Of a stretch of DNA of 64,000 nucleotides, positions 17,628 through 26,738 are shown piece by piece; position 1 is the stretch's first letter, and every line of letters begins with the position of its first letter. The notes under the pieces are model-generated. The model searched no databases. It was not told the DNA's origin and saw only the letters and a list, made by a program, of their open reading frames with translations. The translations under genes were made by a program, and so were the position numbers. This stretch comes from Undibacterium hunanense (GTDB taxonomy: Bacteria > Pseudomonadota > Gammaproteobacteria > Burkholderiales > Burkholderiaceae_D), in NCBI RefSeq assembly GCF_014284335.1, contig NZ_JACOGF010000002.1, positions 202,569-266,568 on the forward strand, read 5' to 3'.

Positions 17628-18203
17628 TTATGAGGGTTTGCCTGCGTCTTCTACAATGTCTGTCGTCATGGCTGGTGGGACGGACGGGGTAGTGGTGCGC
17701 AAGCTGCGTGACCAGCGCAGCAGGCCGATGGCATAGCTAATGTAATAGGCGGCCAGCATGCCAAACAGGAACAGGGTCAGGTGGCTGCCATAAAAATCAC
17801 TAGGTGGCGCGCTGAAAGATTGTGTCGTGAAATACAGCGACCCCATGCGCCAGGCAATGCGGCCCAGCAGCAGGACTGACAGGGCAATGCCCAGGTGTGC
17901 ATTCGGCGTATAGAATTTGCCAGCCGGGCTGTGTTCAAATTTGGTCAGGCGGTGACCATAGATGCCCAGGCCGGTACCGACAGCCAGGCCACCCAGCATG
18001 ATCAGCACGCTGCCTTCATGATTTATGGCACCGAACATAACCAGAGCGATCAGCAAAGGGAAAATGCATACCGTGATCATTGCACGTATGCCGGAATATC
18101 TTTGCCTGCCCACCATGCGCCGGATACGCGACACAATACGCCAGAGAACGAACGCGCCGACGGCAACGCCGATCAGCATGGATGAAGGATTGGCAGTGGT
18201 CAT
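17628..18203 (-). CDS. Small multi-pass inner-membrane protein, unknown function
   Basis: 191 residues with about five hydrophobic segments (residues 8-24, 40-60, 67-84, 103-117, 142-162) and a Thr/Pro-rich polar C-terminus. The arrangement, with a conserved RIRRMVGRQRY loop after the first segment, is reminiscent of DUF1453/CcdC-like proteins, but I cannot confirm it. A run of three 15-bp repeats lies 29 bp upstream of the start codon. Confidence 0.65.
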   Translation of the reverse strand: MTTANPSSMLIGVAVGAFVLWRIVSRIRRMVGRQRYSGIRAMITVCIFPLLIALVMFGAINHEGSVLIMLGGLAVGTGLGIYGHRLTKFEHSPAGKFYTPNAHLGIALSVLLLGRIAWRMGSLYFTTQSFSAPPSDFYGSHLTLFLFGMLAAYYISYAIGLLRWSRSLRTTTPSVPPAMTTDIVEDAGKPS

Positions 18204-18231
18204 GGTGGACTTTCTGTCGCGCTTGCAAATA

Positions 18232-18276
18232 GAGAGTGAAAGAATAGAGAGTCAAAGAATGGAGAGTGAAAGTTTA
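18232..18276. repeat. Three 15-bp tandem repeats upstream of a membrane-protein gene
   Basis: GAGAGTGAAAGAATA, GAGAGTCAAAGAATG and GAGAGTGAAAGTTTA lie directly end to end, within the 5' region of the minus-strand gene starting at 18203. They could alter leader length. Confidence 0.8.
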
Positions 18277-18300
18277 ACATGTCGGTAAATTTGCCTGTAC

Positions 18301-18570
18301 TAGGGCGTGTTGACATATCTTTTAGGCAAAGCATTTCCCCCATAGCGCGGGCTGGCAAGGCGTGCGGCGCAGTCAGGGCTGGTGCCCCTGACAAGACGCG
18401 CAACGCAGTCCAGCACGCGCTATGGGGGAAACCCGGAGGGAATGGGTCCGAAACCTCGTCTGGCGTTGTTGTACGTCGCTCACTTGGATTACCAAGCAGC
18501 GCTCCGCACGCCTAGCCAGACAAGGTTTCAAACCCATTTGCTTACCTAAAAGACATGTCAACACGCCCTA
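18301..18570. repeat. 270-bp palindromic element, two-armed type (copy B)
   Basis: The outer inverted repeats start TAGGGCGTGTTGACAT (18301 onward) and end at 18570, with about 29 paired bases. Arm A pairs TTTCCCCCATAGCGCG with CGCGCTATGGGGGAAA, capped by GTCAGGG/CCCTGAC. Arm B pairs CTCGTCTGGC-type sequence with GCCAGACAAGG, capped by CTTGG/CCAAG. It has the same length and layout as 4316-4585 and shares the unpaired GGGCTGGCAAGGCG and ACGCAGTCCAGCACGCG segments, while its stems have different sequences. Confidence 0.85.
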
Positions 18571-18577
18571 AAATGTA

Positions 18578-18605
18578 TCAGGCCAGCGACATCGCGCTGG
18601 CCTGA
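18578..18605 (-). terminator. Terminator-like hairpin after rhamnogalacturonan lyase
   Basis: TCAGGCCAGCG (18578-18588) pairs perfectly with CGCTGGCCTGA (18595-18605). On the minus strand it is followed by TACATTTT. It lies 21 bp past the lyase stop codon. Confidence 0.65.
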
Positions 18606-18626
18606 AAGGACTATGCAATGACAGTT

Positions 18627-20360
18627 TTATTGCAAGAGATCTACCGCATCATATGAATACCCCGGGCTCAGGTAAGTGGTACCGCTGGAGCCGCTGATGG
18701 CAGTCAGGGTCAGGGTATTTTCACCCACCACAAATGCTGTGGCAGGAATAGCGAAGCTGTACATCGTGTTATTGCCGCGATAGCTACCGACAGTCAGGGT
18801 GCGGCTGGATGGCTGGGTCGATGCTGCCGGGTTGGCAGATACCCAGGCATTCATCTGCGCCTTGGGACGGCCACCTGCATAGGCAGTGGTAATCCCTACC
18901 CGTAGCGTATGGGCGGTAATCTGGCTGGCAGTCAGGTTGAACTTGATGGTGTAAGTGCCATTCACTGATTTCCACTGATACGCCGGGAAATCAGTCGCTG
19001 CACTGGAACTGCCGATCACAAAGTTACCGGGTACCCATGAACTCATGCGCACGTCCGATGGATGCATGGTAGTGACTTTATCGCCATTCAGGAACTCGGC
19101 AGGCGAGCCATCCCAGTCACCGATGCGCCATAGCGCTGCGCTGCTGCTGGGGTCGCCAGCAATGGTAATGGCCCCTGCGTTGTACGTGCTGCCAGCGCTG
19201 ACGGTTACGGAACGAGTATCTACCGCCAGCTCATTTTTATAGATCTTCATGGTGTAGGTACCAGGGATCATGTTCGGGCTGTTGAATGAACCATCGCTGG
19301 TGTTTGCCGTGGCCCAGTACTGTGCCGTGGTATTCGAAAAGCCGACGGTATAGCCATAGTTGGTATCGCGGCCATTGATGGTTGTGCCAGCAACCGCACC
19401 GCGGGATGACGCAGGCACGTAACCCGTCATACCCATGTTGGCAAACCAGGACGTATCCAGTGCGCCTGGAGGAGTACCACCCGTGAATACCAGCGTATAG
19501 GTATTCAGTATGCCGGGGCGATATGCTTCGGTCTGGTTTTCTCCATAGTTGACGATATAGGTGATTTCCTGGTTGGTGGACGTGATCTGGTTCAGCAGAC
19601 TGCGGAAGAATGGACCGCCGGAGCCACCTTCATTATTGTCCCTGACCATCCACAGGCCGACGCTGCTGCTGGTACCGCCTATGTAAGACCAGTCTTTCAA
19701 GCGCATGTTTGAATAATGCTTCGACCGTGTTTCGCCATTGGCCATGCCGAAGATGTCGCTGGATTCGATGGCGCCGGTGGTGTTGCGCAGATCCGATGGC
19801 CCCGGGCCGTTGGGCAGCACTCCTACCGGTACGCGTACGATATACCGTACCAGATTGAGGGTGTCGGGTTCGCTGGTGAAGTAGGTGCCCATGTAGATAT
19901 GCGGGCTGCCATTCTTTGCCAGGTAATAATGGGTCAGATTGCCAGCCTGCACTGTGATGCGGATGTAGTCGGTATTGATGACATCGGCATTCACCGTCAC
20001 CGCAGAAACGCCCGTGTACAGATAGTCAAAGCCACTGTTCACTTGTGAACCACGGGACTGGTCCTGGTATTGCACGCCGTTATAGATCAGCGAAGCTATG
20101 TCGCCAGCCGATTGCGTGCTGACACCATTGTCCAGACGGCGGATTTTGAACACCAGCCCGGCTCCGGTATCGACGGTATAAAAGTTGGTGTCCGACGTCA
20201 GGCCAAAGCTGCTGGCCGGTGGTGCCTGCACAGGCGGAACCGCCGCCGTCAGCGTGCTTCCTGTTTGTGCGCTTTTGCTACCGTCGCTGCCGCCACAGCC
20301 TGCCAGCAAGCCAAGCAGTATGCAGCTTAGCCAGAAGCTGCGTAAATTTCCTGTTTTCAA
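18627..20360 (-). CDS. Rhamnogalacturonan lyase (PL4-like), lipoprotein
   Basis: 577 residues. The lipoprotein signal ends LLAGC with acylated C22, so the enzyme is predicted to sit on a membrane surface. The body resembles polysaccharide lyase family 4: a large N-terminal beta-sandwich catalytic domain (to about residue 325), a fibronectin-like/CBM-like middle domain (TTINGRDTNYGYTVGF, with GTYTMKIYKNE) and a C-terminal jelly-roll beginning LWRIGDWDGSPAEFLNGD. Such enzymes cut the rhamnose-galacturonate backbone of pectin by beta-elimination. There are no other pectin genes nearby, so it stands alone here. Confidence 0.85.
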   Translation of the reverse strand: MKTGNLRSFWLSCILLGLLAGCGGSDGSKSAQTGSTLTAAVPPVQAPPASSFGLTSDTNFYTVDTGAGLVFKIRRLDNGVSTQSAGDIASLIYNGVQYQDQSRGSQVNSGFDYLYTGVSAVTVNADVINTDYIRITVQAGNLTHYYLAKNGSPHIYMGTYFTSEPDTLNLVRYIVRVPVGVLPNGPGPSDLRNTTGAIESSDIFGMANGETRSKHYSNMRLKDWSYIGGTSSSVGLWMVRDNNEGGSGGPFFRSLLNQITSTNQEITYIVNYGENQTEAYRPGILNTYTLVFTGGTPPGALDTSWFANMGMTGYVPASSRGAVAGTTINGRDTNYGYTVGFSNTTAQYWATANTSDGSFNSPNMIPGTYTMKIYKNELAVDTRSVTVSAGSTYNAGAITIAGDPSSSAALWRIGDWDGSPAEFLNGDKVTTMHPSDVRMSSWVPGNFVIGSSSAATDFPAYQWKSVNGTYTIKFNLTASQITAHTLRVGITTAYAGGRPKAQMNAWVSANPAASTQPSSRTLTVGSYRGNNTMYSFAIPATAFVVGENTLTLTAISGSSGTTYLSPGYSYDAVDLLQ

Positions 20361-21114
20361 TTTTGTCTCCTGTTTTTAATTGGATGAATCTTGTTGTGAT
20401 TTCTTGTGATCATTTGTGCTTATTTGTGATTGGGTCCCTGAGTCGCTGTGGTGTGTTCTCCTTTATCCATAAAGTAATCAGATTGCAAATGGTCCATGCG
20501 ACCCACCATGTGTTGCATGGTGAAACGCCGTTCCGAATGAAATGAGTGCCAGTTTTTTTATTGATGACGCATACATGGCAAAGACGCTATAAAGCAAATG
20601 GACGCGACCTGCCCCCGGGCATCAGCAAGGTGCCTGATAATCTGAAAAAGTCGGTACAGCCTGATACGTTTGGTCAGTCGCAGGTGATCACAATGATTGC
20701 AATGATCAGCTTCAGACTGTGCGTTGCTGGAAAGCGGTTTTGCTTGTGGCGAGATAGCTGGGGCGGTAATGCTTGCGGCGCTACTGCACAAGTCTTAGGA
20801 CTTACGCAAAATCGCCCCAGCTGCGTTGCAGCTCCTTGCCGTACTATTCGTACTGTCTTCGTCGCTACGCCTTGCTGGGACAATTTTGCGTAAGTCCTAT
20901 TTTGTAATGAATTCAGTATTATTTTCTGTGTTCAATGTGTCAATTCAATACGGCAACAGAAGAGGTAAATATTGCAATAAATCATTTTTTTGAGCGATGC
21001 AAATTGCTCGCGTATTCTGCTGCGTTGCACCAGGTTTCCTGCCATGTCCGAAAGCTGCCAGCAACTTTTCTCACAGTTTGTTAAGCTGCTTGCCTGATTG
21101 TTATGGAGTGGCTT
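20361..21114. other. Intergenic region, rhamnogalacturonan lyase / DMT transporter
   Basis: About 750 bp between divergent genes. The only clear structure is the second copy of the 104-bp palindromic element (20796-20899). Short frames (for example 20546-20893) run through the repeat and show no protein-like features. Promoters for both flanking genes must lie here, but I see no strong consensus. Confidence 0.5.
20796..20899. repeat. 104-bp palindromic element, one-armed type (copy 2)
   Basis: It has the same terminal inverted repeats (TAGGACTTACGCAAAA and complement) and the same single arm with GTACTATTCGTAC tip as 7990-8093, with roughly three substitutions over 104 bp. The flanks are unrelated, so the unit itself has been copied. 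Confidence 0.88.
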
Positions 21115-21987
21115 ATGCGCAGTGCTGATTTATTACGTTTGATTTCCCTGGCGGCTATCTGGGGCGCGTCTTTCCTGTTCATGCGGGTGTTGGCTCCCGT
21201 GGTCGGGGTATTGTGGAGTGCCGAAGTCAGGGTTGGCCTGGCCGGTGCCGCTTTGCTTGCCATGATGGTGATTACCGGCAGGGCGATGAATTTCCGTAGC
21301 AACTGGAAATCTTTCCTGATACTGGGAACGATCAATTCGGCCCTGCCTTTTGCGCTGTATTCCTATGCGGCGCTCAGTATTCCCGCCGGGTATTCGGCGA
21401 TCGTGAATGCCACCAGTCCTTTATGGGGGGCGCTGATGGGGGCCGCGTTTTTAGGCGAACAATTGACCCTGCGCAAGATGGCGGGCATGGCGATAGGGGT
21501 ACTGGGCGTCGCCTTCCTGGTGCGTCTGGGGCCAGTGGAATTCAATAGCAAGCTGGTGCTGGCTGTCATGGCCTGTGTCGGGGCGACACTTTGTTATTCC
21601 ATCGTCGGCATTTATACCAAGAAAAAACTCAGCGGCATGACCGCCATGCAAATGGCCACTGGTTCACAGGTAGGGGCGGCATTTGTCTTATTGCCTTTCC
21701 TGCCACTGGCACCGGTCAGGGGTGAGATCACGACAACGATAGTCATGGTGGCTATTGCCCTGGCGCTTTTGTGCAGCGCGGTTGCCTACCTGATTTATTT
21801 CCGCCTGATGGCGGACCTGGGACCAACCAAGGCGCTGACGGTGACTTTCCTGATCCCGCTGTTTGCCTTGCTGTGGGGTTATCTGTTTTTGCAGGAAAGC
21901 ATCACGCTCAATACAGCGATAGGTTGTGCGGGCGTGGTACTAGCAACCTGGCTGGTGGTGTTTCAGCCAGCAAAAAAGCTACAGTAA
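21115..21987 (+). CDS. EamA/DMT-superfamily permease
   Basis: 290 residues from the ATG at 21115, which has GGAG 8 nt upstream; an ATG at 21103 adds four residues. Ten hydrophobic helices are arranged as two EamA repeats (first starts LAAIWGASFLFMRV, second near residue 150), including the typical SIPAGYSAIVNATSPLWG segment. It is predicted to be an inner-membrane exporter of amino acids or other metabolites; the substrate cannot be read. A strong bidirectional terminator follows. Confidence 0.9.
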   Translation: MRSADLLRLISLAAIWGASFLFMRVLAPVVGVLWSAEVRVGLAGAALLAMMVITGRAMNFRSNWKSFLILGTINSALPFALYSYAALSIPAGYSAIVNATSPLWGALMGAAFLGEQLTLRKMAGMAIGVLGVAFLVRLGPVEFNSKLVLAVMACVGATLCYSIVGIYTKKKLSGMTAMQMATGSQVGAAFVLLPFLPLAPVRGEITTTIVMVAIALALLCSAVAYLIYFRLMADLGPTKALTVTFLIPLFALLWGYLFLQESITLNTAIGCAGVVLATWLVVFQPAKKLQ

Positions 21988-22005
21988 AGTTTCATCCTGA
22001 TTGGA

Positions 22006-22046
22006 AATGCCGGTCATGCCTGCCAGGGGCATGACCGGCATTTTTT
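22006..22046. terminator. Bidirectional terminator
   Basis: A perfect 15-bp stem (AATGCCGGTCATGCC at 22006-22020 with 22028-22042), 7-nt loop and T-tract, between the convergent DMT permease and CocE/NonD genes. Confidence 0.88.
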
Positions 22047-24057
22047 ATTGATCCAGCGCTGGCAAGACTTTCACATGCAGGGCGCTAGGCTGGCTGCTGC
22101 TGTGATACACCTTGTGCGTGGCCTTGATGAAGTCGCTGTCTTTGGCTTCATAAATATTCGGCACAAAGCTTTGCGGGTTGCGGTCTATGAAGGGGAACCA
22201 GCTGGACTGCACCTGCACCATGATGCGGTGCCCACGCTGGAAGGTGTGGAACACATCATTGATACCAAACTTCACCTTGGTGACCTGATTTGGTATCAGC
22301 GGTTTTGCGGTCTCGAAACCATCGCGGAAACGGGCGCGGAAAGGTTCGCCCCTGACCAGGGTTTGCTGATTGCCACGATTGGTCTGTGGATCGGTTTCCA
22401 GATTGGGTGGGTTGACGTCGATGAGCTTGACCACAAAGTCGGCATCCGTACCGGTGACGCTGACAAACAGGTCCGCAGTCAAGGGGCCAGCCAGAGTCAC
22501 GTCTTTTTCCAGTACTTCGCTTTGCCAGGTCAGCACATCGGGACGACGGGTGGCAAAACGCTGGTCGGCGGCCACGTATTGATTGCTCCAGCGCGTGCCT
22601 ATCTCGGTGGTATAGGGCACTGGTTTGGCCGGGTCACTGATGTATTCGTCAAACTGTGCATCCTGATTGGCGGGGGCCTTGAAGCTGAGTTTGCCATCGG
22701 CCTGGAAATACAGTGCCTGGTCCTTGCTGTCTTTCGGTGGCCACTGCTCAAACCCGCGCCAGCGATTGGCACCGGTTTCAAACATCCAGGCTTCGGGCAA
22801 TGCCGGTTTGTCGCCGGTTTTCAGATAGTGTTTGAAAAACGCCAGTTCTATGGGCTGATAGGTTTCCACGGTGCGGTAACCAAAATTTGCATCACCCACT
22901 TTGTCACCATCACTTCGGAACCAGCCGCCATGTGTCCAGGGACCGATGACCAGCGTGTTTTGTATGCCGGGATTCTGTTTTTCTATGGACTTGTAGGTGT
23001 TCAGCGGGCCATACAGATCTTCAGTGTCATACCAGCCGCCCACGGTCAGCACGGCTGCCTTGATGTTTTTCAGATGCGGCAAAATATTCCTGCTTTGCCA
23101 GAAATGGTCATAATTGGGATGGGCCGTGATCTCATTCCAGAATGGAATACCATTTTTGAAATAGCGTGTATTCGCATTCGCGACCGAACCCAGATCAAGG
23201 AAGAACTGATAACCGTCCGGTGTGCCGAAGTTGAAATTCTTCCAGCCTGCGCTGGCGACAGGCTGTGGTCGTGGCTGACCAAAGCTGTAGAAAAAGCCAA
23301 ATGCCATTTGCAGGTTGAAGGCACCGTTTCTATGCATGTCGTCACCCCGGAACCAGTCCGCAATCGGGGCCTGCGGTGACACTGCCTTCAGGGCCGGGTG
23401 GCTGTCTATGGCCCCTGCTGAAGTGTAGAAACCGGGGTAAGAATTACCCCATTGCCCGACCTTGCCATTATTGTTGGGCAAATGCTTGATCATCCATTCT
23501 ATGCTGTCGTAGGTATCTGAACTTTCATCGATATCGCTGACAGTTTTTTTCTGGTCTATGTGCGGACGCATATTGACGAATTCACCTTCCGACATATAGG
23601 TGCCACGTACGTCCTGGTAGGCAAAGATGAAGCCGTCTTTTTCATACTCGGCAGTCGGACCCAGCTGGGTCTTGTACTGGTCTGCGCCGTAGGGGGCAAC
23701 CGAATACGGGGTGCGGTTCAGCAGGATGGGATAGCGTTTGTTGCCATTGGCATCATTCGGTACATACACAACGGTGAACAGCAGCTTGCCGTCGCGCATG
23801 GGGATACGGTATTCAAACTTGGCGTAATTCTTGCGGATATAGTCCGCACGCTGTTTGATCTGGTCTGCTTTGTCGTCGGCCAGACTGGTTGCCGTTGCCA
23901 CACTGACGACACTGGTGGCAGCGGTCGTGGCGGCCAGCACAGGAGCAGCCATGCCGCCCAGCATGGCACTCAGTAGGGTACTTAGCAACAGGGGTACTAA
24001 TAATGGCGAGACTAAGGCTTGCCTGGGCCGTATGCCCTGCAAATCAGACTGGTTCAT
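22045..24057 (-). CDS. CocE/NonD (X-Pro dipeptidyl-peptidase S15-like) hydrolase
   Basis: 670 residues from the ATG at 24057, with AGGGA 6 nt upstream; a longer frame to 24126 lacks a site. It has a signal peptide (about residues 1-42). The alpha/beta-hydrolase domain starts IPMRDGKLLFTVVYVP and holds the nucleophile S206 in GQWGNSYPGF. The C-terminal jelly-roll (from about residue 500) is typical of the S15/CocE group. These exported enzymes hydrolyse acyl esters, amides or proline-containing peptides; here a glutaryl-7-ACA-acylase-like or peptidase role is equally possible. Confidence 0.87.
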   Translation of the reverse strand: MNQSDLQGIRPRQALVSPLLVPLLLSTLLSAMLGGMAAPVLAATTAATSVVSVATATSLADDKADQIKQRADYIRKNYAKFEYRIPMRDGKLLFTVVYVPNDANGNKRYPILLNRTPYSVAPYGADQYKTQLGPTAEYEKDGFIFAYQDVRGTYMSEGEFVNMRPHIDQKKTVSDIDESSDTYDSIEWMIKHLPNNNGKVGQWGNSYPGFYTSAGAIDSHPALKAVSPQAPIADWFRGDDMHRNGAFNLQMAFGFFYSFGQPRPQPVASAGWKNFNFGTPDGYQFFLDLGSVANANTRYFKNGIPFWNEITAHPNYDHFWQSRNILPHLKNIKAAVLTVGGWYDTEDLYGPLNTYKSIEKQNPGIQNTLVIGPWTHGGWFRSDGDKVGDANFGYRTVETYQPIELAFFKHYLKTGDKPALPEAWMFETGANRWRGFEQWPPKDSKDQALYFQADGKLSFKAPANQDAQFDEYISDPAKPVPYTTEIGTRWSNQYVAADQRFATRRPDVLTWQSEVLEKDVTLAGPLTADLFVSVTGTDADFVVKLIDVNPPNLETDPQTNRGNQQTLVRGEPFRARFRDGFETAKPLIPNQVTKVKFGINDVFHTFQRGHRIMVQVQSSWFPFIDRNPQSFVPNIYEAKDSDFIKATHKVYHSSSQPSALHVKVLPALDQ

Positions 24058-24150
24058 GGTTTTCCCTGGAATTATAAGTTTATGAATAGCTTGGTGCGTT
24101 TTTACGCGAACAAGTTCCCTATTCAATGGCTAACAGGTCTTAAACGGGAC

Positions 24151-24813
24151 TTAATTGTCCGCATTGGGATCGTAATCTGGCAGGGGAGGCTCAATTTCTG
24201 AAATCTGGTTGGCACCCAGGGTACGGGCAGTCACCAGGGCAGAACCGACCCGTTTCAGCATGCTTTCCGCTGTGTCTTTGTGGGCATTGGTTGTCAGGCC
24301 GGTAGAAAAACTGACTTTCAGCCCCGGTGCAATGCTTTCCCAATCTACCTGTTCGACACGCAGCTTCAGGCGGGCTATGGCTTTGCGGCTGGCTTCCAGC
24401 CAGGTGGTTGGCATGACGATGGCAAATTCATTGGCAGCGACGCGACCAAAAGAATCCAGGGTACGCAACATGGTCAGTGCTTCTTTCGACACTCTTTGCA
24501 ATACCAGCTTTGCCACGGCCTGACCATGTTGTTCGAGTATCTGTTCCAGTCCGTCTATGGCAATGGATGCCAGCGTGAAAGTATGCCCGGTACGGAAGGA
24601 ACGGGCCAGTTCATTGTCCAGCATCGCCATCAGTGACCTGCGATTCAAAGCGCCAGTCAGATGGTCGTGTCTGGCCATGCTGTCAAGTTGGGTCAATACC
24701 GTTTCCAGCGCAGGCAGCAAGTTGGCTTGCTGGCCTTCGTTCCGGATTTGTTTGATCAATTGATCCAGTTGCTGTCGTGCATTCAGTAAAATCTGCGTAT
24801 TTTCCGTCGGCAT
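24151..24813 (-). CDS. GGDEF-fold protein with degenerate active site
   Basis: 220 residues: a helical N-terminus (1-50), then a diguanylate-cyclase fold opening with ARHDHLTGALNRR. The signature GGDEF loop reads AANEF (in GRVAANEFAIVMP), so both glycines and the first catalytic acid are missing and c-di-GMP synthesis is unlikely. No clear inhibitory-site RxxD precedes it. It may bind nucleotide or act as a scaffold. GGAGAGG sits just before the ATG. The promoter region is shared with the divergent PLP-enzyme gene. Confidence 0.85.
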   Translation of the reverse strand: MPTENTQILLNARQQLDQLIKQIRNEGQQANLLPALETVLTQLDSMARHDHLTGALNRRSLMAMLDNELARSFRTGHTFTLASIAIDGLEQILEQHGQAVAKLVLQRVSKEALTMLRTLDSFGRVAANEFAIVMPTTWLEASRKAIARLKLRVEQVDWESIAPGLKVSFSTGLTTNAHKDTAESMLKRVGSALVTARTLGANQISEIEPPLPDYDPNADN

Positions 24814-24889
24814 GTCCTCTCCAGCGATGATGGTTGGCGCCAGGCGCTACAATGGCACTTTACCATTGACCGCTGTATCTCTGCCAAGA

Positions 24890-25807
24890 ATGTTGCCCCC
24901 AAACCAAGTCTCCCCCTGCCAGCGTGTGGAAAGCAGGCATTTCCCCGGCATGGATTTATGGATCAAGCGCGATGACCTGTTGCATCCCCAGGTGTCGGGC
25001 AACAAGTTCCGCAAACTCAAATATCCTTTGCAGGCGGTGCAGGGCAGGGCTGTGCACATTGTGTCCATGGGCGGTATCTGGTCCAATCATTTGCATGCGC
25101 TGGCCCATGCCTGCGCGCTTGCCGGTATGTCCGGTATGCCCGGCATGACTGCGACAGCGCTGGTGCGCGGGGCAGAGGGCATGCAAAGTGCCATGCTGGA
25201 TGATATCCGCGAGTTGGGCATGCAGGTAAAATTTGTGACACGCGAGGCTTACCGGCAGTTGCGCAGCGAGCCGGATGCCTGGCGCCAGTATCTGGTCCCG
25301 GATGGGCGGGAAGCCCTGTGGCTGCCGGAAGGTGGCAGCAGTGCGCTGGCCTTGCGTGGTGTGGCGGAACTGGTGGCAGAGTTGCCCTTCATCCCCACGC
25401 ACACGATACTGGCCTGCGGCACCGGCGCCACCCTGGCCGGGGTGCTGGCGGGCCTGGCCGGTCGTTCACAGGTGATGGGTGTGGCGGCTATCAGCAATGC
25501 GGGTTATCTTAAGGATGAAATTGCCCGGCTGCTGGCCGAAGCTGCTTATCCAGATTATAAAAATTATCAATTGTTGACGGATTCGCATCTTGGTGGCTAC
25601 GCTCGCGTCACACCGGAACTGATGGCATTTTGCGCCGATTTCGAAAAAGAAACCGGCATCCCGCTGGAGCCTGTCTATACCGGGAAAATGCTGTTTGCAC
25701 TGCGCCAGTTGTGGCATGATGGCTATCTGGCGGCAGATGCCAGCGTGCTTGCAATACATACCGGTGGCTTGCAGGGACGGCGTGGATTCGCCCCAATGCC
25801 AGCATGA
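24890..25807 (+). CDS. PLP enzyme of the D-cysteine desulfhydrase/ACC deaminase family
   Basis: 305 residues if started at the ATG at 24890, which lines up with family N-termini. Upstream ATGs at 24812/24827 would overlap the divergent gene's 5' end. Fold-type II PLP motifs are seen: IKRDDLLHPQVSGNKFRKL with the Schiff-base lysine near K39, GGIWSNHLHALA, and the phosphate-binding ACGTGATLAG loop. The family converts D-cysteine to pyruvate, sulfide and ammonia, or deaminates ACC. A substrate-binding-protein gene starts 21 bp after it, hinting at co-expression. Confidence 0.82.
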   Translation: MLPPNQVSPCQRVESRHFPGMDLWIKRDDLLHPQVSGNKFRKLKYPLQAVQGRAVHIVSMGGIWSNHLHALAHACALAGMSGMPGMTATALVRGAEGMQSAMLDDIRELGMQVKFVTREAYRQLRSEPDAWRQYLVPDGREALWLPEGGSSALALRGVAELVAELPFIPTHTILACGTGATLAGVLAGLAGRSQVMGVAAISNAGYLKDEIARLLAEAAYPDYKNYQLLTDSHLGGYARVTPELMAFCADFEKETGIPLEPVYTGKMLFALRQLWHDGYLAADASVLAIHTGGLQGRRGFAPMPA

Positions 25808-25828
25808 ATGCCTGGAGGCAAAATAAGG

Positions 25829-26647
25829 ATGGGACAACAGCGGCAGTATCAGCCAGTCATCACCAGACCCGATGGCAAACGCCATTTGCGTCTGGTGGGC
25901 GCGCTGCTGTTTTTTTGCCTGGGCAGCCTGTCTGTTGTCTGCCAGGCGCATGATGCCCAGTTGCGGATTGCCATCTATGAAAATCTGGATTATCCGCTCA
26001 ACATCTTCGACAAGAATCATCAACTGACTGGCGGCTTGCAAAAGGAATTTACTGACCTGCTTGCAAAAAAAATATCAGCACACGCCAGTTATGTTGCCTA
26101 TTCGCGACGCCGTATCGAAAATGCCGTGATACAGGGTGAGGCTGACCTGATGTGCTATTCCAGTCCGGGCTGGTTTGATGTGCCGAAAGAAGTCAGTTGG
26201 TCCCTGCCGACTTTCCCCCAGGTGGAAAGAGTGGTGGTGATGGCAGACAAACCCGGCCTGGAAAATTTCCCTCAGCAACTTGAAGGCAAAAAGCTGGCCG
26301 TGCAACTGGGCTACCATTATCCGCAGATAGGCACGCAACTGACGGAAGGCAAAATCAGGCGCGTGGACCTGACGGATGTACCGGGCATGTTCCGCATGCT
26401 GCATCTGGGCGGGGCGGATGCCATGATCAGTTCGGACAGTGAAATCGAAGGGTATTTTAAAAATTACCCTGACAAGCGTGCTTTGTACAAGGTATCAAAA
26501 ACTGCGTTTTCCATCGTGCATACCCAGTGCGCCCTGTCACACAAGTCTGGCTGGAAGATAGAGCAGATCAATGCCGCCATCCAGAGCATGCTGGACAATG
26601 GTGATCTGGACAAGATCATGCGCCGTTACGGGCTTTCATCGCGCTAG
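25829..26647 (+). CDS. Family-3 periplasmic solute-binding protein
   Basis: 272 residues from the ATG at 25829 (GGAGG and AAGG upstream). A signal segment (about residues 15-40) with a twin-Arg-free hydrophobic stretch ends CQAHD. The body follows the SBP_bac_3 pattern (LRIAIYENLDYPLNIF, GEADLMCYSSPGW, GGADAMISSDSEIEGYF, final LDKIMRRYG). It probably binds an amino acid or similar small ligand. No permease or ATPase gene is adjacent, so it may serve a distant transporter or act as a sensor input. It is close behind the PLP enzyme gene. Confidence 0.82.
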   Translation: MGQQRQYQPVITRPDGKRHLRLVGALLFFCLGSLSVVCQAHDAQLRIAIYENLDYPLNIFDKNHQLTGGLQKEFTDLLAKKISAHASYVAYSRRRIENAVIQGEADLMCYSSPGWFDVPKEVSWSLPTFPQVERVVVMADKPGLENFPQQLEGKKLAVQLGYHYPQIGTQLTEGKIRRVDLTDVPGMFRMLHLGGADAMISSDSEIEGYFKNYPDKRALYKVSKTAFSIVHTQCALSHKSGWKIEQINAAIQSMLDNGDLDKIMRRYGLSSR

Positions 26648-26738
26648 CGTTTGGAATTAGGCCGCCACTCAGATTAAGTTTGAAATTGCCCTGCCATTAG
26701 CGTTATCCTGCTGCCTTTACCATTTTCTTCCATAGACG

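Noticed and set aside
18301..18570. Attachment site or integron element
   Set aside because: No integrase, no core-site pair and no cassette genes nearby; the twin at 4316-4585 supports a dispersed repeat.
20546..20893. Frame across the intergenic region and repeat
   Set aside because: Its C-terminal third is the 104-bp palindrome and the start has no ribosome-binding site.
24812..24889. Longer N-terminus of the PLP enzyme
   Set aside because: It overlaps the divergent gene's 5' end and does not match family N-termini, although it cannot be fully excluded.
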